From Candidatus Defluviilinea gracilis (GTDB lineage: Bacteria; Chloroflexota; Anaerolineae; Anaerolineales; Villigracilaceae): 64,000 bases of DNA. The stretch lies in NCBI GenBank assembly GCA_016716235.1, contig JADJWS010000002.1, positions 372,001 through 436,000 of the forward strand, written 5' to 3'. Positions 33,595-40,338 of the stretch are shown one piece after another (the stretch's first letter is position 1; every line of letters starts with the position of its first letter). The position numbers and the translations under genes are program-made. Below the pieces are notes generated by a model. It saw nothing but the letters and a program-made list of their open reading frames with translations. It was not told the origin of the DNA and ran no database searches.

Positions 33595-33596
33595 AC

Positions 33597-33627
33597 CAGA
33601 GATTAGAGGCTGGAGATTAGAGATTAG
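33597..33627. repeat. Short GAGATTA-type tandem repeat
   Basis: The words AGAGATTAGAGGCTGGAGAT and TAGAGATTAG form three loose heptamer units (GAGATTA) between the EF-G-like stop and its terminator. Confidence 0.5.
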
Positions 33628-33660
33628 AATCCCCTGAAGCAATTGTTTCAGGGGATTTTG
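33628..33660. terminator. Terminator between EF-G-like and SNase genes
   Basis: AATCCCCTGAA (33628-33638) pairs with TTCAGGGGATT (33647-33657), followed by TTGTTT on the plus strand. It serves mainly the EF-G-like gene and perhaps weakly the convergent gene. Confidence 0.8.
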
Positions 33661-33692
33661 TTTACGTGTCTGCTTGTGTACTTGTTTACGTT

Positions 33693-34538
33693 CTACTTCG
33701 GGTTGAACAGAATATCCTCAGGCGGCGTCTTCAACTGGATTCGCCGTCCGCTGATCTTCATCAAGTCTGCGAGCGAATCTTTCTTTGTCCCATCCCAGAG
33801 TTCGAGTTTGTCCTTTTGCCGTTTCATGTAATCGCTCAACATCCCAAAATCGGAGTTGTTGTCGAAGAATTTCACGAGCCTGCGGAACAACTTGGGCAGG
33901 ATCAAAATATCTTCCTGCAAAGTGCGGATGTCGTACAGAGTGAAATCCGAAGTGCGGTCAATAGACCAGATGCCGCGCTTGGTCTTGCGCGCGCGTGCCA
34001 CCACGGCGCGAATCTTTTCGGCGAAGGCGCGATCTGTGCCGATGTAAAACGTGGGGTAGACCAGTCCCTCGCGCGCGAGTTCAAAGTTGAGCGAATCTTC
34101 GATAGGCAAACTGTTTGAGTCCATGATCGCGCCGTCTGTCAGGTTGGCTGACTTGGGGAAGAGATAACTCACGGGTCGCCCGAACGGGTCAATGGACGCG
34201 GAGGCGATGAAACCAGATTTACCATCGTCTGCATCCACGATTTTTGTCTGACTCAAACTGTAGATCACATTTTTGATGCCGATCATCTCCAGGAGTGACT
34301 CGAGCGCGGCGAGCGCGAACGTGCGTGGCTGGTGATAGCCCTCGTAATGAGTCTCCAGCGCGTCAATCGACTCCACGCGGAGTTGTTTGCGTTTGTCATC
34401 CTTTTTTGCGGCGGCTTCCCCTTTCCATGTAAAAAACTCCCAGTGGCTTTGATCCTTCGCCTGAAAGCGGATCGAATCGCCGTCGGGCGAAAATCCCTTC
34501 ACGTGGAATGTCCCTGCGATCACTTTGTATTGAGCCAT
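33693..34538 (-). CDS. Staphylococcal nuclease-like (SNase) domain protein
   Basis: The 281-residue protein contains an SNase/thermonuclease fold with an insertion: GDSIRF, LRVESIDALETHYEG (catalytic Arg, Asp and Glu pattern), FALAALESLLEMIG, DPFGRPVSYLF (second Arg) and LAREGLVYPTFY. About 85 residues follow the fold and are rich in charged and aromatic residues, with no known domain. No signal peptide is present, unlike secreted thermonucleases, so it may act on nucleic acid inside the cell. GGAGG lies six bases before the ATG, and a promoter TTGCAT-N17-TATAAT lies upstream. The active-site residues appear kept, but activity is inference. Confidence 0.78.
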   Translation of the reverse strand: MAQYKVIAGTFHVKGFSPDGDSIRFQAKDQSHWEFFTWKGEAAAKKDDKRKQLRVESIDALETHYEGYHQPRTFALAALESLLEMIGIKNVIYSLSQTKIVDADDGKSGFIASASIDPFGRPVSYLFPKSANLTDGAIMDSNSLPIEDSLNFELAREGLVYPTFYIGTDRAFAEKIRAVVARARKTKRGIWSIDRTSDFTLYDIRTLQEDILILPKLFRRLVKFFDNNSDFGMLSDYMKRQKDKLELWDGTKKDSLADLMKISGRRIQLKTPPEDILFNPK

Positions 34539-34561
34539 ATCTGCCTCCGTTGGTTGAATTC

Positions 34562-34590
34562 ATTATAGAGATTTCTTGATGCAAATGCAA
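34562..34590 (-). promoter_or_regulatory. Promoter of the SNase-like gene
   Basis: On the minus strand TTGCAT (34585-34590) and a perfect TATAAT (34562-34567) are separated by 17 bases, with a leader of about 20 bases. Confidence 0.75.
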
Positions 34591-34636
34591 CAGTAAAAAT
34601 GATCGAAGTGTCCAAAGTCAAACACATCACCATCAT

Positions 34637-34720
34637 GTCACCCTGAGCGTTAGCGAAGGGTCTCTGAGACGGTCGTGGAGATTCTTCGCCGCAAAGAGCA
34701 AGAGCGCGGCTCAGAATGAC
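34637..34720. repeat. Dispersed palindrome, TCATTCTGAGC type
   Basis: The ends GTCACCCTGAGC (34637-34648) and GCTCAGAATGAC (34709-34720) are near-complementary, and AAGGGTCTC faces GAGATTCTT inside. Elements of this wording are widespread between genes in environmental bacteria. Non-coding. Confidence 0.65.
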
Positions 34721-34756
34721 ATAGAATTTAGTGTGTCTTTTGTGTTGGACACACGT

Positions 34757-34830
34757 AAAATGAACTGCAAAGAGCGCGAAGAACTTCTTGCTTTTCTTGG
34801 CGGACTTAGCGCGCTTCGCGGTAAAAACGA
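34757..34830. repeat. Long imperfect palindrome, GCAAAG dialect, copy 3
   Basis: Arms CTGCAAAGAGCGCGAAG and CTTAGCGCGCTTCGCGG match copies near 19250 and 31240 in orientation and wording. It ends about 50 bases before the promoter of the cysteine cluster. Confidence 0.65.
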
Positions 34831-34882
34831 ACGAAAGCGATATTTGTCTGACAAGTCTTCACGAACGCTGTACAAATTTAAC

Positions 34883-34910
34883 TTGACAATCTCGGTAAGA
34901 ACTGTAAAAT
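34883..34910 (+). promoter_or_regulatory. Promoter of the cysteine/sulfur-carrier cluster
   Basis: TTGACA (34883-34888) and TAAAAT (34905-34910) are separated by 16 bases. The transcript would carry a leader of nearly 200 bases before cysM, holding an upstream ORF and two structures. Confidence 0.8.
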
Positions 34911-34933
34911 AGCGAGCATCTGATTGCCAAACT

Positions 34934-34978
34934 ATGAAAACACTTAACTATTGCTTGTGTCTACGGCGGGGCTCGTAA
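34934..34978 (+). CDS. Putative 14-residue leader peptide with two Cys codons
   Basis: ATG at 34934 opens a 14-codon frame, MKTLNYCLCLRRGS, ending in TAA at 34976. It has no clear Shine-Dalgarno sequence. Its Cys codons (34952-34954 and 34958-34960) border and enter the 5' arm of a strong hairpin (34956-34995), and its stop codon lies in that hairpin's loop. Ribosome stalling at Cys codons would therefore change the folding of the leader. Cys-rich upstream ORFs control cysteine genes in mycobacteria, and this one sits upstream of the same kind of genes. The frame could be chance, but place, content and structure agree. Not tested. Confidence 0.5.
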   Translation: MKTLNYCLCLRRGS

Positions 34979-35098
34979 CCACCGCCTGAGACACAGACCG
35001 CAGTCAACGACTTACTCAGAACGGTGGACGACTCCCGCGTGCTTCATTCCGCGAGGCGTTTGTTCGCCGTTCTTTTATTTTGTCTGTTGACTGCTTTT
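34956..35098 (+). promoter_or_regulatory. Structured attenuator-like leader of cysM
   Basis: Hairpin A: TGTGTCT (34956-34962) pairs with AGACACA (34989-34995), and GGCGG (34965-34969) with CCGCC (34982-34986). Structure B: GCAGTCAAC (35000-35008) pairs perfectly with GTTGACTGC (35086-35094) and is followed by TTTT. It encloses smaller helices such as CGCG/CGCG near 35036-35054 and GGCG/CGCC near 35056-35069, the latter followed by GTTCTTTTATTTT. The layout fits a switch between antitermination and termination, or translational coupling with the upstream ORF. A weak GGTGGA...CCGCG resemblance to a T-box core exists but is interrupted. Confidence 0.5.
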
Positions 35099-35112
35099 GA
35101 TTTAAGGATGCA

Positions 35113-36111
35113 ATGACTCTACTCGATTACAAAATTCCTCAGACCGATTCGGATTCGACGGGAGACATCACGTCGCTTGTTGGGGATACGCCTCTCATCC
35201 CGCTTCGCCGCCTCAGTGGAGGCTTGCCTCAGGCGGTGAGAGTTTTTGCTAAGGGCGAATGGTTCAACCCGAGCGGCTCCGTCAAAGATAGACCCGCGCT
35301 CAACATCATTCAGTCCGCGCTTGCGGATGGCGACCTCGGAAACGGAAAGCGATTGCTCGATTCAACGTCGGGCAACATGGGCATCTCGTACGCAACCTTC
35401 GGCGCGGCGCTTGGGATTCCCGTCACATTGACCATCCCTGCCAGCGCCAGCCCCGAACGACTCGCCATCTTGCGCGCGCTCGGCGCGGAGCTGATCCTCA
35501 CCGATCCTAGCGAAGGTTCAGACGGCGCAATTGTTGAAGCGCGGAAGTTGGCAATCGAAAATCCGAGCCTGTTTTGGTATGCGAATCAATACATTAATCC
35601 CGCCAACTGGCAGGCGCACTACAAGTCAACGGGACCCGAAATCCTTGCCCAGACGAACGGCGAGATCACGCATCTGGTCGTCGGGCTCGGCACATCAGGG
35701 ACGTTGATGGGCACAGGCAAATATTTGCGCGAGCAATTGCCCGATGTGAAAATTATCGCATTTCAGCCTGATGCCGCGTTTCATGGATTGGAAGGACTCA
35801 AGCATATGCCGTCGGCGATCAAGCCGGGGATTTACGATGAAACATTTGCCGATGAGACTCTTGAAATCAAAACCGAAGACGCGCGTGAAATGGTCGCGCG
35901 GCTGGCGCGGGAGGAAGGTCTGTTTGTCGGCATCTCGTCTGGGGCGGCGGCGGTTGCGGCATTGCGAGTCGCTGAACGATTGGATGAAGGTGTTGTCGTC
36001 ACGGTCTTCCCCGATTCGGGCGATAAATACTTGAGCGACAAAAATTTATGGGAGTCAACGCAATTCCGCGCTGAGCGGCGCGACAGCGAAGTCGAAGCGG
36101 GGAGAGGGTGA
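35113..36111 (+). CDS. cysM: Cysteine synthase CysM, sulfur-carrier-dependent type
   Basis: The 332-residue PLP enzyme belongs to the beta-family of O-acyl/O-phosphoserine sulfhydrylases. The PLP lysine is in WFNPSGSVKDRPA near residue 60, the substrate loop is TSGNMG (Met replacing the usual Thr), and the phosphate-binding loop is GLGTSGTLMGTGK. Because the next genes encode a JAMM protease, a ThiS-like carrier and MoeZ, it most likely takes sulfide from a CysO thiocarboxylate, like mycobacterial CysM, which uses O-phosphoserine. AAGGA precedes the ATG after a long structured leader. A second relative with CBS domains lies at 41094. Carrier dependence is inference from neighbours. Confidence 0.9.
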   Translation: MTLLDYKIPQTDSDSTGDITSLVGDTPLIPLRRLSGGLPQAVRVFAKGEWFNPSGSVKDRPALNIIQSALADGDLGNGKRLLDSTSGNMGISYATFGAALGIPVTLTIPASASPERLAILRALGAELILTDPSEGSDGAIVEARKLAIENPSLFWYANQYINPANWQAHYKSTGPEILAQTNGEITHLVVGLGTSGTLMGTGKYLREQLPDVKIIAFQPDAAFHGLEGLKHMPSAIKPGIYDETFADETLEIKTEDAREMVARLAREEGLFVGISSGAAAVAALRVAERLDEGVVVTVFPDSGDKYLSDKNLWESTQFRAERRDSEVEAGRG

Positions 36112-36117
36112 GGCAAT

Positions 36118-36549
36118 ATGTTGAAGATTTCGAATGACCTACTCGTTCGCATCAACGCGCATTTGGAAGCGGCATATCCCGATGAAGGCGCGGGATTCTT
36201 GCTGGGCGAGGAAGGCGAAGTGAAAGAGATTCTCACATTGCCCAACGCGCGCGAAGACGGAGCGCGGCACAATCGCTTTTTGATCACGGCTGAGGAGTAC
36301 ATGAAGGCTGAGGTGAGGGCAGACAGCCTCACCCTGAGTCTGATCGGCGTCTTCCACTCGCATCCCGATTGCCCCAACGTCCCATCCGAATATGACCGTG
36401 AGTGGGCGCAACCGTTCTTCTCGTACATCATCACGCGCGTGGACGATGGCAAGGCGGTCAGCCATCGCTCGTGGAGATTGACGGAAGATCGCTCGAAGTA
36501 TGACGAAGAAGAAATTTATATTTTTGAAAACGAACAGGAGAAAAAATAA
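36118..36549 (+). CDS. mec: JAMM/MPN+ metalloprotease, Mec-like
   Basis: The 143-residue protein is a minimal JAMM domain. The metal motif is complete: Glu in YPDEGAGFLLG near residue 22, then GVFHSHPDCPNVPSEYD with the two His, Ser and Asp of HxH-x7-S-x2-D. In mycobacteria Mec removes cysteine from the C-terminus of the CysO-cysteine adduct. The same role is implied here by its place between cysM (six bases upstream) and tusA/cysO. Its stop overlaps the tusA start (TAATG). Length and motif fit the stand-alone bacterial JAMM class. Confidence 0.9.
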   Translation: MLKISNDLLVRINAHLEAAYPDEGAGFLLGEEGEVKEILTLPNAREDGARHNRFLITAEEYMKAEVRADSLTLSLIGVFHSHPDCPNVPSEYDREWAQPFFSYIITRVDDGKAVSHRSWRLTEDRSKYDEEEIYIFENEQEKK

Positions 36550-36794
36550 TGGAAGCGTTTGAAGTGATCAAAGAAGATCGGCTGTTGGATTGCAGTGATC
36601 TGTTGTGTCCGATGCCGATCGTGAATACGACGAAGGCGATGAAGGAATTACAGCCCGGTCAAATTTTGAAGATGGTCTCCACCGACGCGGGTTCGCCGCC
36701 TGACATCGAAGCGTGGAGTCGGCAAACTGGTAATGAGTTGTTGCTTTCGACCGTCGAAGGCGGCAAGTTTGTATTCTTTTTAAGGAAGAAATAA
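36549..36794 (+). CDS. tusA: TusA-family sulfur-transfer protein
   Basis: The 81-residue protein is a TusA/SirA-like carrier with the persulfide motif LLCPMPIV (Cys near residue 20) and the usual two-layer alpha/beta length. It starts in the stop codon of the JAMM gene. Members pass sulfane sulfur between proteins. Here it may feed the rhodanese domain of MoeZ or the DsrE2-like protein encoded next. The tusA-dsrE2 pairing is known from sulfur-oxidation loci, but no oxidation genes are present here. Confidence 0.9.
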   Translation: MEAFEVIKEDRLLDCSDLLCPMPIVNTTKAMKELQPGQILKMVSTDAGSPPDIEAWSRQTGNELLLSTVEGGKFVFFLRKK

Positions 36795-36800
36795 TTTTCT

Positions 36801-36900
36801 TACCACAAAGGACCCGAAGGTCACTAAGGTTGGATGAGTGACGAGCGAATCGCCTTTCTGTAGATTTTCTCTTTGTGTACTTTGTATCCTTCGTGTTGGA
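36801..36900. repeat. Long imperfect palindrome, CACAAAGG dialect, copy 1
   Basis: Left arm ACCACAAAGGACCCGAAGGT and right arm TTTGTGTACTTTGTATCCTT flank an AT-rich middle. It lies between tusA and the dsrE2-like gene. A second copy lies before cysO, so the same element interrupts this operon twice. Confidence 0.7.
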
Positions 36901-36919
36901 AAGTTTTGGAGAATTTACT

Positions 36920-37444
36920 ATGTCTAAATCAAACCCGAACGCGCCGAAGAGGCTCGCGTTAATTTCCAGCAAAGGGACGCTGGACTGGGCATACCCTCCG
37001 TTCATCCTTGCGAGCGCGGCTGGCGCGATGGGCTGGGAAGTGGGCGTGTTCTTCACGTTTTATGGACTCACGTTGCTCAAGCCTGAACTCACTGCGGCGG
37101 TCTCGCCGTTGGGTAACCCCGCCATGCCGATGAAAATGCCCTTCGGTCCCGAAGCGTTCCAAAATATTAATTGGGCGATGCCGAATTTGCTCATGGCAAA
37201 TGTGCCGGGCTTTGAAGGCGTGGCGACCAATCTAATGAAGAAGACGTTCAAGAATAAAGGCGTCGCTACCATTGAGGAACTGCGCGAGGTCTCCATTGAC
37301 TTGGGCGTTCGCTTGATCGGTTGCCAGATGACGATGGATGTGTTCGGCTTCAGCAGGGAAGATTTCATCCCGCAGGCAGAGATCGGCGGGGCGGCGACTT
37401 TCCTCGAATATGCCGCCGATGCGGATGTACAATTGTTTATCTAG
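36920..37444 (+). CDS. DsrE2-like (DsrE/F superfamily) sulfur-relay protein
   Basis: The 174-residue protein resembles the DsrE2/peroxiredoxin-like class: an N-terminal strand KRLALISSKGTLDWAYPP, a helical hairpin AAGAMGWEVGVFFTFYGLTL that may insert in or lie on the membrane, and the conserved cysteine in GVRLIGCQMTMDVFG near residue 135. Proteins of this class accept persulfide from TusA. The ATG at 36920 has GGAG nine bases upstream; an in-frame start at 36875 would lie in the palindromic repeat. The gene stands between tusA and cysO, which suggests a step in supplying sulfur to the carrier. Confidence 0.85.
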   Translation: MSKSNPNAPKRLALISSKGTLDWAYPPFILASAAGAMGWEVGVFFTFYGLTLLKPELTAAVSPLGNPAMPMKMPFGPEAFQNINWAMPNLLMANVPGFEGVATNLMKKTFKNKGVATIEELREVSIDLGVRLIGCQMTMDVFGFSREDFIPQAEIGGAATFLEYAADADVQLFI

Positions 37445-37452
37445 AACTCCTT

Positions 37453-37541
37453 AACCACAAAGGACACTACGGTCACTAAGGTTTAAAACCTTAAGGCGAA
37501 ACCGCCTTTCCCCTTTGTGTACTTCGTGTCCTTTGTGGTAA
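37453..37541. repeat. Long imperfect palindrome, CACAAAGG dialect, copy 2
   Basis: Left arm ACCACAAAGGACACTACGGT and right arm ACTTCGTGTCCTTTGTGGT are close complements. Nested inside are CTAAGGTTT/AACCTTAAG and GGCG/CGCC. It separates the dsrE2-like gene from cysO. Confidence 0.75.
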
Positions 37542-37564
37542 AAAGAAACGAGAAAATATACCTT

Positions 37565-37837
37565 ATGACCATTTTGAGAATCCCAACCCCCTTGCGCCCG
37601 TACACGAACGGCAAGAATGAAGTCAACGTGAACGGCGCGAACATATCCGAAGCGTTGAACGACCTGACCAAGCAATTTCCGAACATCAAGCCGCATTTGT
37701 TCAATGAGGGCGGCGAACTGCGTCCATTCGTCAATATTTTTATCGGCGAGAACAATATCAAAGATTTGCAAGGCGTCGAAACGCCGATCAAAGATGGGGA
37801 GAGGTTGATGTTGATCCCGTCCATTGCGGGCGGTTGA
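37565..37837 (+). CDS. cysO: CysO/MoaD-like sulfur carrier protein
   Basis: The 90-residue ubiquitin-fold protein ends in IAGG, the free di-glycine needed for adenylation and thiocarboxylation. The N-terminus TILRIPTPLRPYTNGKNEV and the mid segment LRPFVNIFIGENNIKDL match the CysO/MoaD class rather than the shorter ThiS. The ATG at 37565 is the first Met after the palindromic repeat; an in-frame start at 37517 lies within it. There is no clear ribosome site. With MoeZ downstream and CysM and Mec upstream, it should carry sulfide as a C-terminal thiocarboxylate and receive the nascent cysteine. Confidence 0.92.
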   Translation: MTILRIPTPLRPYTNGKNEVNVNGANISEALNDLTKQFPNIKPHLFNEGGELRPFVNIFIGENNIKDLQGVETPIKDGERLMLIPSIAGG

Positions 37838-37848
37838 AGAAACGGAAT

Positions 37849-37894
37849 GCGGACTTGAGTCCGCAAGAAAATAATGGTGCGGACCGAAGTCTGC
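37849..37894. repeat. Two short hairpins of the GCGGACT-AGTCCGC type
   Basis: GCGGACT-TG-AGTCCGC (37849-37864) and GCGGACCGAAGTCTGC (37879-37894). The second, with its flank to 37900, is the inverse of the block at 6451-6475. They lie between cysO and moeZ. Confidence 0.65.
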
Positions 37895-37916
37895 GCTCCG
37901 AATGAAAAGAGATTTT

Positions 37917-39068
37917 ATGACCCAAGAACTTTCTCGCGATGAAATCCTGCGTTACTCGCGCCACTTGTTGATTCCCGAAGTTGCGCTCGAGGGTCAGCGT
38001 AAATTGAAAAATTCCTCCGTGCTGATCATCGGCACAGGCGGACTTGGCTCGCCTGTCGCGTTGTATCTCGCCGCGGCGGGCGTCGGTCGTATCGGGCTCG
38101 TGGATTACGATGTGGTTGATTCGTCGAACCTGCAACGGCAGGTGATTCACGGCACGTCTACGATTGGAAAGTTGAAAGTGGAAAGCGCCAAAGAAAAATT
38201 ACTGGATTTGAATCCCGACATTCAAGTGGATGTGTTCAACGAGCCGTACACCTCCGAGAACGCGCTTCGAATCGCCCGCGACTTCGACTTGATTCTCGAT
38301 GGCACCGACAACTTCCCTACGCGCTACCTCACCAACGACGTGGCGGTCTTCCTCGGCAAACCGAACGTCTACGCCTCGATCTATCGCTTCGACGGGCAGG
38401 TGAGCGTCTTCTACGCCAAAGAGGGACCGTGCTACCGGTGTCTCTTCCCCGAGCCGCCCCCGCCGGGACTCGTCCCTTCGTGCGCGGAAGGCGGAGTTCT
38501 AGGCGTGTTGCCCGGAACGATCGGCACACTGCAAGCCACAGAAGCGTTGAAACTTTTACTCGGCATCGGCGAGCCGTTGATCGGAAAACTTCTGCTGTAT
38601 AACGCGCTCGACATGTCGTTTGACTTTGTGAAGTTGAAGAAGAATCCAAACTGCCGCGTGTGCGGACCGAACGCCGACATCAAAGAGTTGATCGATTACG
38701 AAGAATTTTGCGGTGTCCCGAGTCACGACCACGACGAAGGGTCTGCTGGCGCCGGTTTGGATATCACCGCCCCCGAGCTTTCTGAACGATTGAAGACGAA
38801 TCACCTCAAACTGCTCGATGTCCGCGAACCGCACGAGTTGGAAATTTCCGCACTGCCGAACGCGATCAACATTCCGCTGGGCGAACTGGCGGGCAGGCTC
38901 ACCGAATTGGACTCTGCCGACGAGATGGTCGTTTTTTGCAAGGGCGGCTCACGCTCCGCCCGCGCGCTGGAGTTGCTGGCAAGCGCCGGGTTCAAGAAGG
39001 CGAAGAACCTCAAAGGCGGCATCAACGCCTGGGCGAGGGAGGTGGATGGGAGTTTGCCGTTGTATTGA
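37917..39068 (+). CDS. moeZ: Adenylyltransferase/sulfurtransferase MoeZ (E1-like plus rhodanese)
   Basis: The 383-residue protein joins an E1-like domain and a rhodanese domain. The first has the ATP loop IIGTGGLGSPVALYLAAAGV, the QRQVIHGT segment, LDGTDNFPTRYL, and two zinc CxxC pairs (GPCYRCLFP and NCRVCGP). The rhodanese domain from about residue 280 has LLDVREPHELE and the active Cys in VVFCKGGSRSARA. It adenylates the C-terminus of the carrier protein and transfers sulfane sulfur to it. It is the last gene of the cluster. ATG at 37917 is preferred; the in-frame ATG at 37902 adds five residues. A role for other MoaD/ThiS carriers of the cell is also possible. Confidence 0.93.
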   Translation: MTQELSRDEILRYSRHLLIPEVALEGQRKLKNSSVLIIGTGGLGSPVALYLAAAGVGRIGLVDYDVVDSSNLQRQVIHGTSTIGKLKVESAKEKLLDLNPDIQVDVFNEPYTSENALRIARDFDLILDGTDNFPTRYLTNDVAVFLGKPNVYASIYRFDGQVSVFYAKEGPCYRCLFPEPPPPGLVPSCAEGGVLGVLPGTIGTLQATEALKLLLGIGEPLIGKLLLYNALDMSFDFVKLKKNPNCRVCGPNADIKELIDYEEFCGVPSHDHDEGSAGAGLDITAPELSERLKTNHLKLLDVREPHELEISALPNAINIPLGELAGRLTELDSADEMVVFCKGGSRSARALELLASAGFKKAKNLKGGINAWAREVDGSLPLY

Positions 39069-39072
39069 TTGA

Positions 39073-39108
39073 GCTTAAGCAAGAACTTAGGCATGAACTT
39101 AAGCATGA
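39073..39108. repeat. 12-bp tandem repeat, three units
   Basis: GCTTAAGCAAGA, ACTTAGGCATGA and ACTTAAGCATGA follow one another directly after the moeZ stop codon. They mark the border between the cysteine cluster and the lower-GC island. Confidence 0.65.
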
Positions 39109-39208
39109 AGACCAGGTTGAAATTTAGGAACTTTTCCAACTGAACATTCGTTTACTTTGGTGATGTGTCAAAGATTGAACAAAGTCACCTATATTTGAAG
39201 GAGCGAAG

Positions 39209-40192
39209 ATGAAAAACACTAATCGACGCAGGTTTCCAAAAATAGTGACCATCCTCTCACTAGGGCTTTTAATGTGCATTGGCGTCTTGTCTAACCCGGA
39301 AATGATCGCAAAAGCAATCGCTCGCAATTTCGATATTGTTTTGTTCTGGCGGGTTCGTTTTGAACTCCTTGGTCAGTCGCCAAAGGGACATCACTATATA
39401 GACTTATTCGATCAACATGGCAGAGAGATCACGGATATCTTATTTGCACATCGGTCTCCGCTGCTGCTTGATTCATTGTCCTTGTTAAATTTATGGACTC
39501 CAAATCTCAATGCCCTTGTAAACGGAAATGGTGATGATGTAAAAATTACTGATGCTCAAGTAAATGCAGTGCTCACCTACCTGGATAAAATTAGTCAATG
39601 GGCAAGCCCGGAGTTGAAAACCACAATCGTTACTGAAATGTCAATCACGCCGCTGGAAATGACTGTAGGATTGACAATGGATCAAGCGTGGATTTTCCTC
39701 AATCAAGACCCTCGTTATCCTGTTCCATCCGATTTATCTAGTGCGTCTGTTTCGCAACTCGAATCAATAGACATAGATCGTTTCCATTGGGCGGTTCAAG
39801 AATTTCCCGATTATTCAATTGATTTTGAGAACACTGTTTGGGATTTTCTGTCGTGGCATAATGGGGTTTCCCATTCTTGGGAGTTTGTGAATCGATCTGT
39901 TCCTGATTGCGTTGTGACGATGCCTAAAACGCTATCTGACCCATATTCTAGGTATATCGTCGAATCCAAAGTTTTAGGTGATTTTCAATATTACTCTCGG
40001 TTATCAGGTGATCCTGATCTTATCTTCTATATTCTTTATGAGCAGTTCGATGCCACTTCTGCAGGAAACGATCAACTGTCGCAAGGGTTGATGTTTATTA
40101 TTTATCCGGGTTATGTGGATAGCGAAAATTGCATTGCGCAAAGCGAAACTCTAATTAGCAATGTTCATTTCACAGCTGCGCCTCATAGGTGA
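39209..40192 (+). CDS. Unknown secreted or membrane-anchored protein
   Basis: I do not recognise this 327-residue protein. The N-terminus is basic followed by a hydrophobic segment (IVTILSLGLLMCIGVLS) that could be a signal or anchor. The rest is a mixed, probably globular domain with several aromatic clusters (WDFLSWHNGVSHSWEF) and four cysteines. AAGGAG lies eight bases before the ATG, and TATATT at 39190-39195 could be its -10 box. Codon use is clearly richer in A and T than in the flanking genes, which suggests recent acquisition. It stands beside a toxin-antitoxin pair and may belong with it as an island. Confidence 0.65.
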   Translation: MKNTNRRRFPKIVTILSLGLLMCIGVLSNPEMIAKAIARNFDIVLFWRVRFELLGQSPKGHHYIDLFDQHGREITDILFAHRSPLLLDSLSLLNLWTPNLNALVNGNGDDVKITDAQVNAVLTYLDKISQWASPELKTTIVTEMSITPLEMTVGLTMDQAWIFLNQDPRYPVPSDLSSASVSQLESIDIDRFHWAVQEFPDYSIDFENTVWDFLSWHNGVSHSWEFVNRSVPDCVVTMPKTLSDPYSRYIVESKVLGDFQYYSRLSGDPDLIFYILYEQFDATSAGNDQLSQGLMFIIYPGYVDSENCIAQSETLISNVHFTAAPHR

Positions 40193-40328
40193 AGATGGAT
40201 TTCCCCAGTCATTAGATCGGTTTGAGTTGTTTCTCAAAATTCTATTAAATCCGAGTGACGTGCACGCGGACGTTAGAGAACATCCGCTTTCGGAGCAAAC
40301 ATTTCCACCTTTGAAAAAGGTCTATTAG
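40161..40328 (+). CDS. Small 55-codon open frame, possible gene remnant
   Basis: An open frame begins at an ATG at 40161 inside the end of the preceding gene, in another frame, and runs to TAG at 40326. Its translation contains a plausible globular segment (DRFELFLKILLNPSDVHADV). There is no ribosome site. It may be the tail of a degraded gene or the original end of a frameshifted one. Low certainty. Confidence 0.25.
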   Translation: MFISQLRLIGEDGFPQSLDRFELFLKILLNPSDVHADVREHPLSEQTFPPLKKVY

Positions 40329-40338
40329 AGATATGTGC

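Noticed and set aside
34911..35112. T-box riboswitch before cysM
   Set aside because: GGTGGA...CCGCG resembles a T-box core, and TGGA would suit a tRNA-Cys end, but six extra bases interrupt the invariant motif and no stem I with a specifier loop can be drawn. A SAM (S-box) riboswitch was also considered and its conserved core is absent.
36801..37541. CRISPR repeats or attenuators in the cys operon
   Set aside because: Only two copies, each a palindrome of about 90 bp, not short direct repeats with unique spacers. Upstream leader-peptide features are missing.
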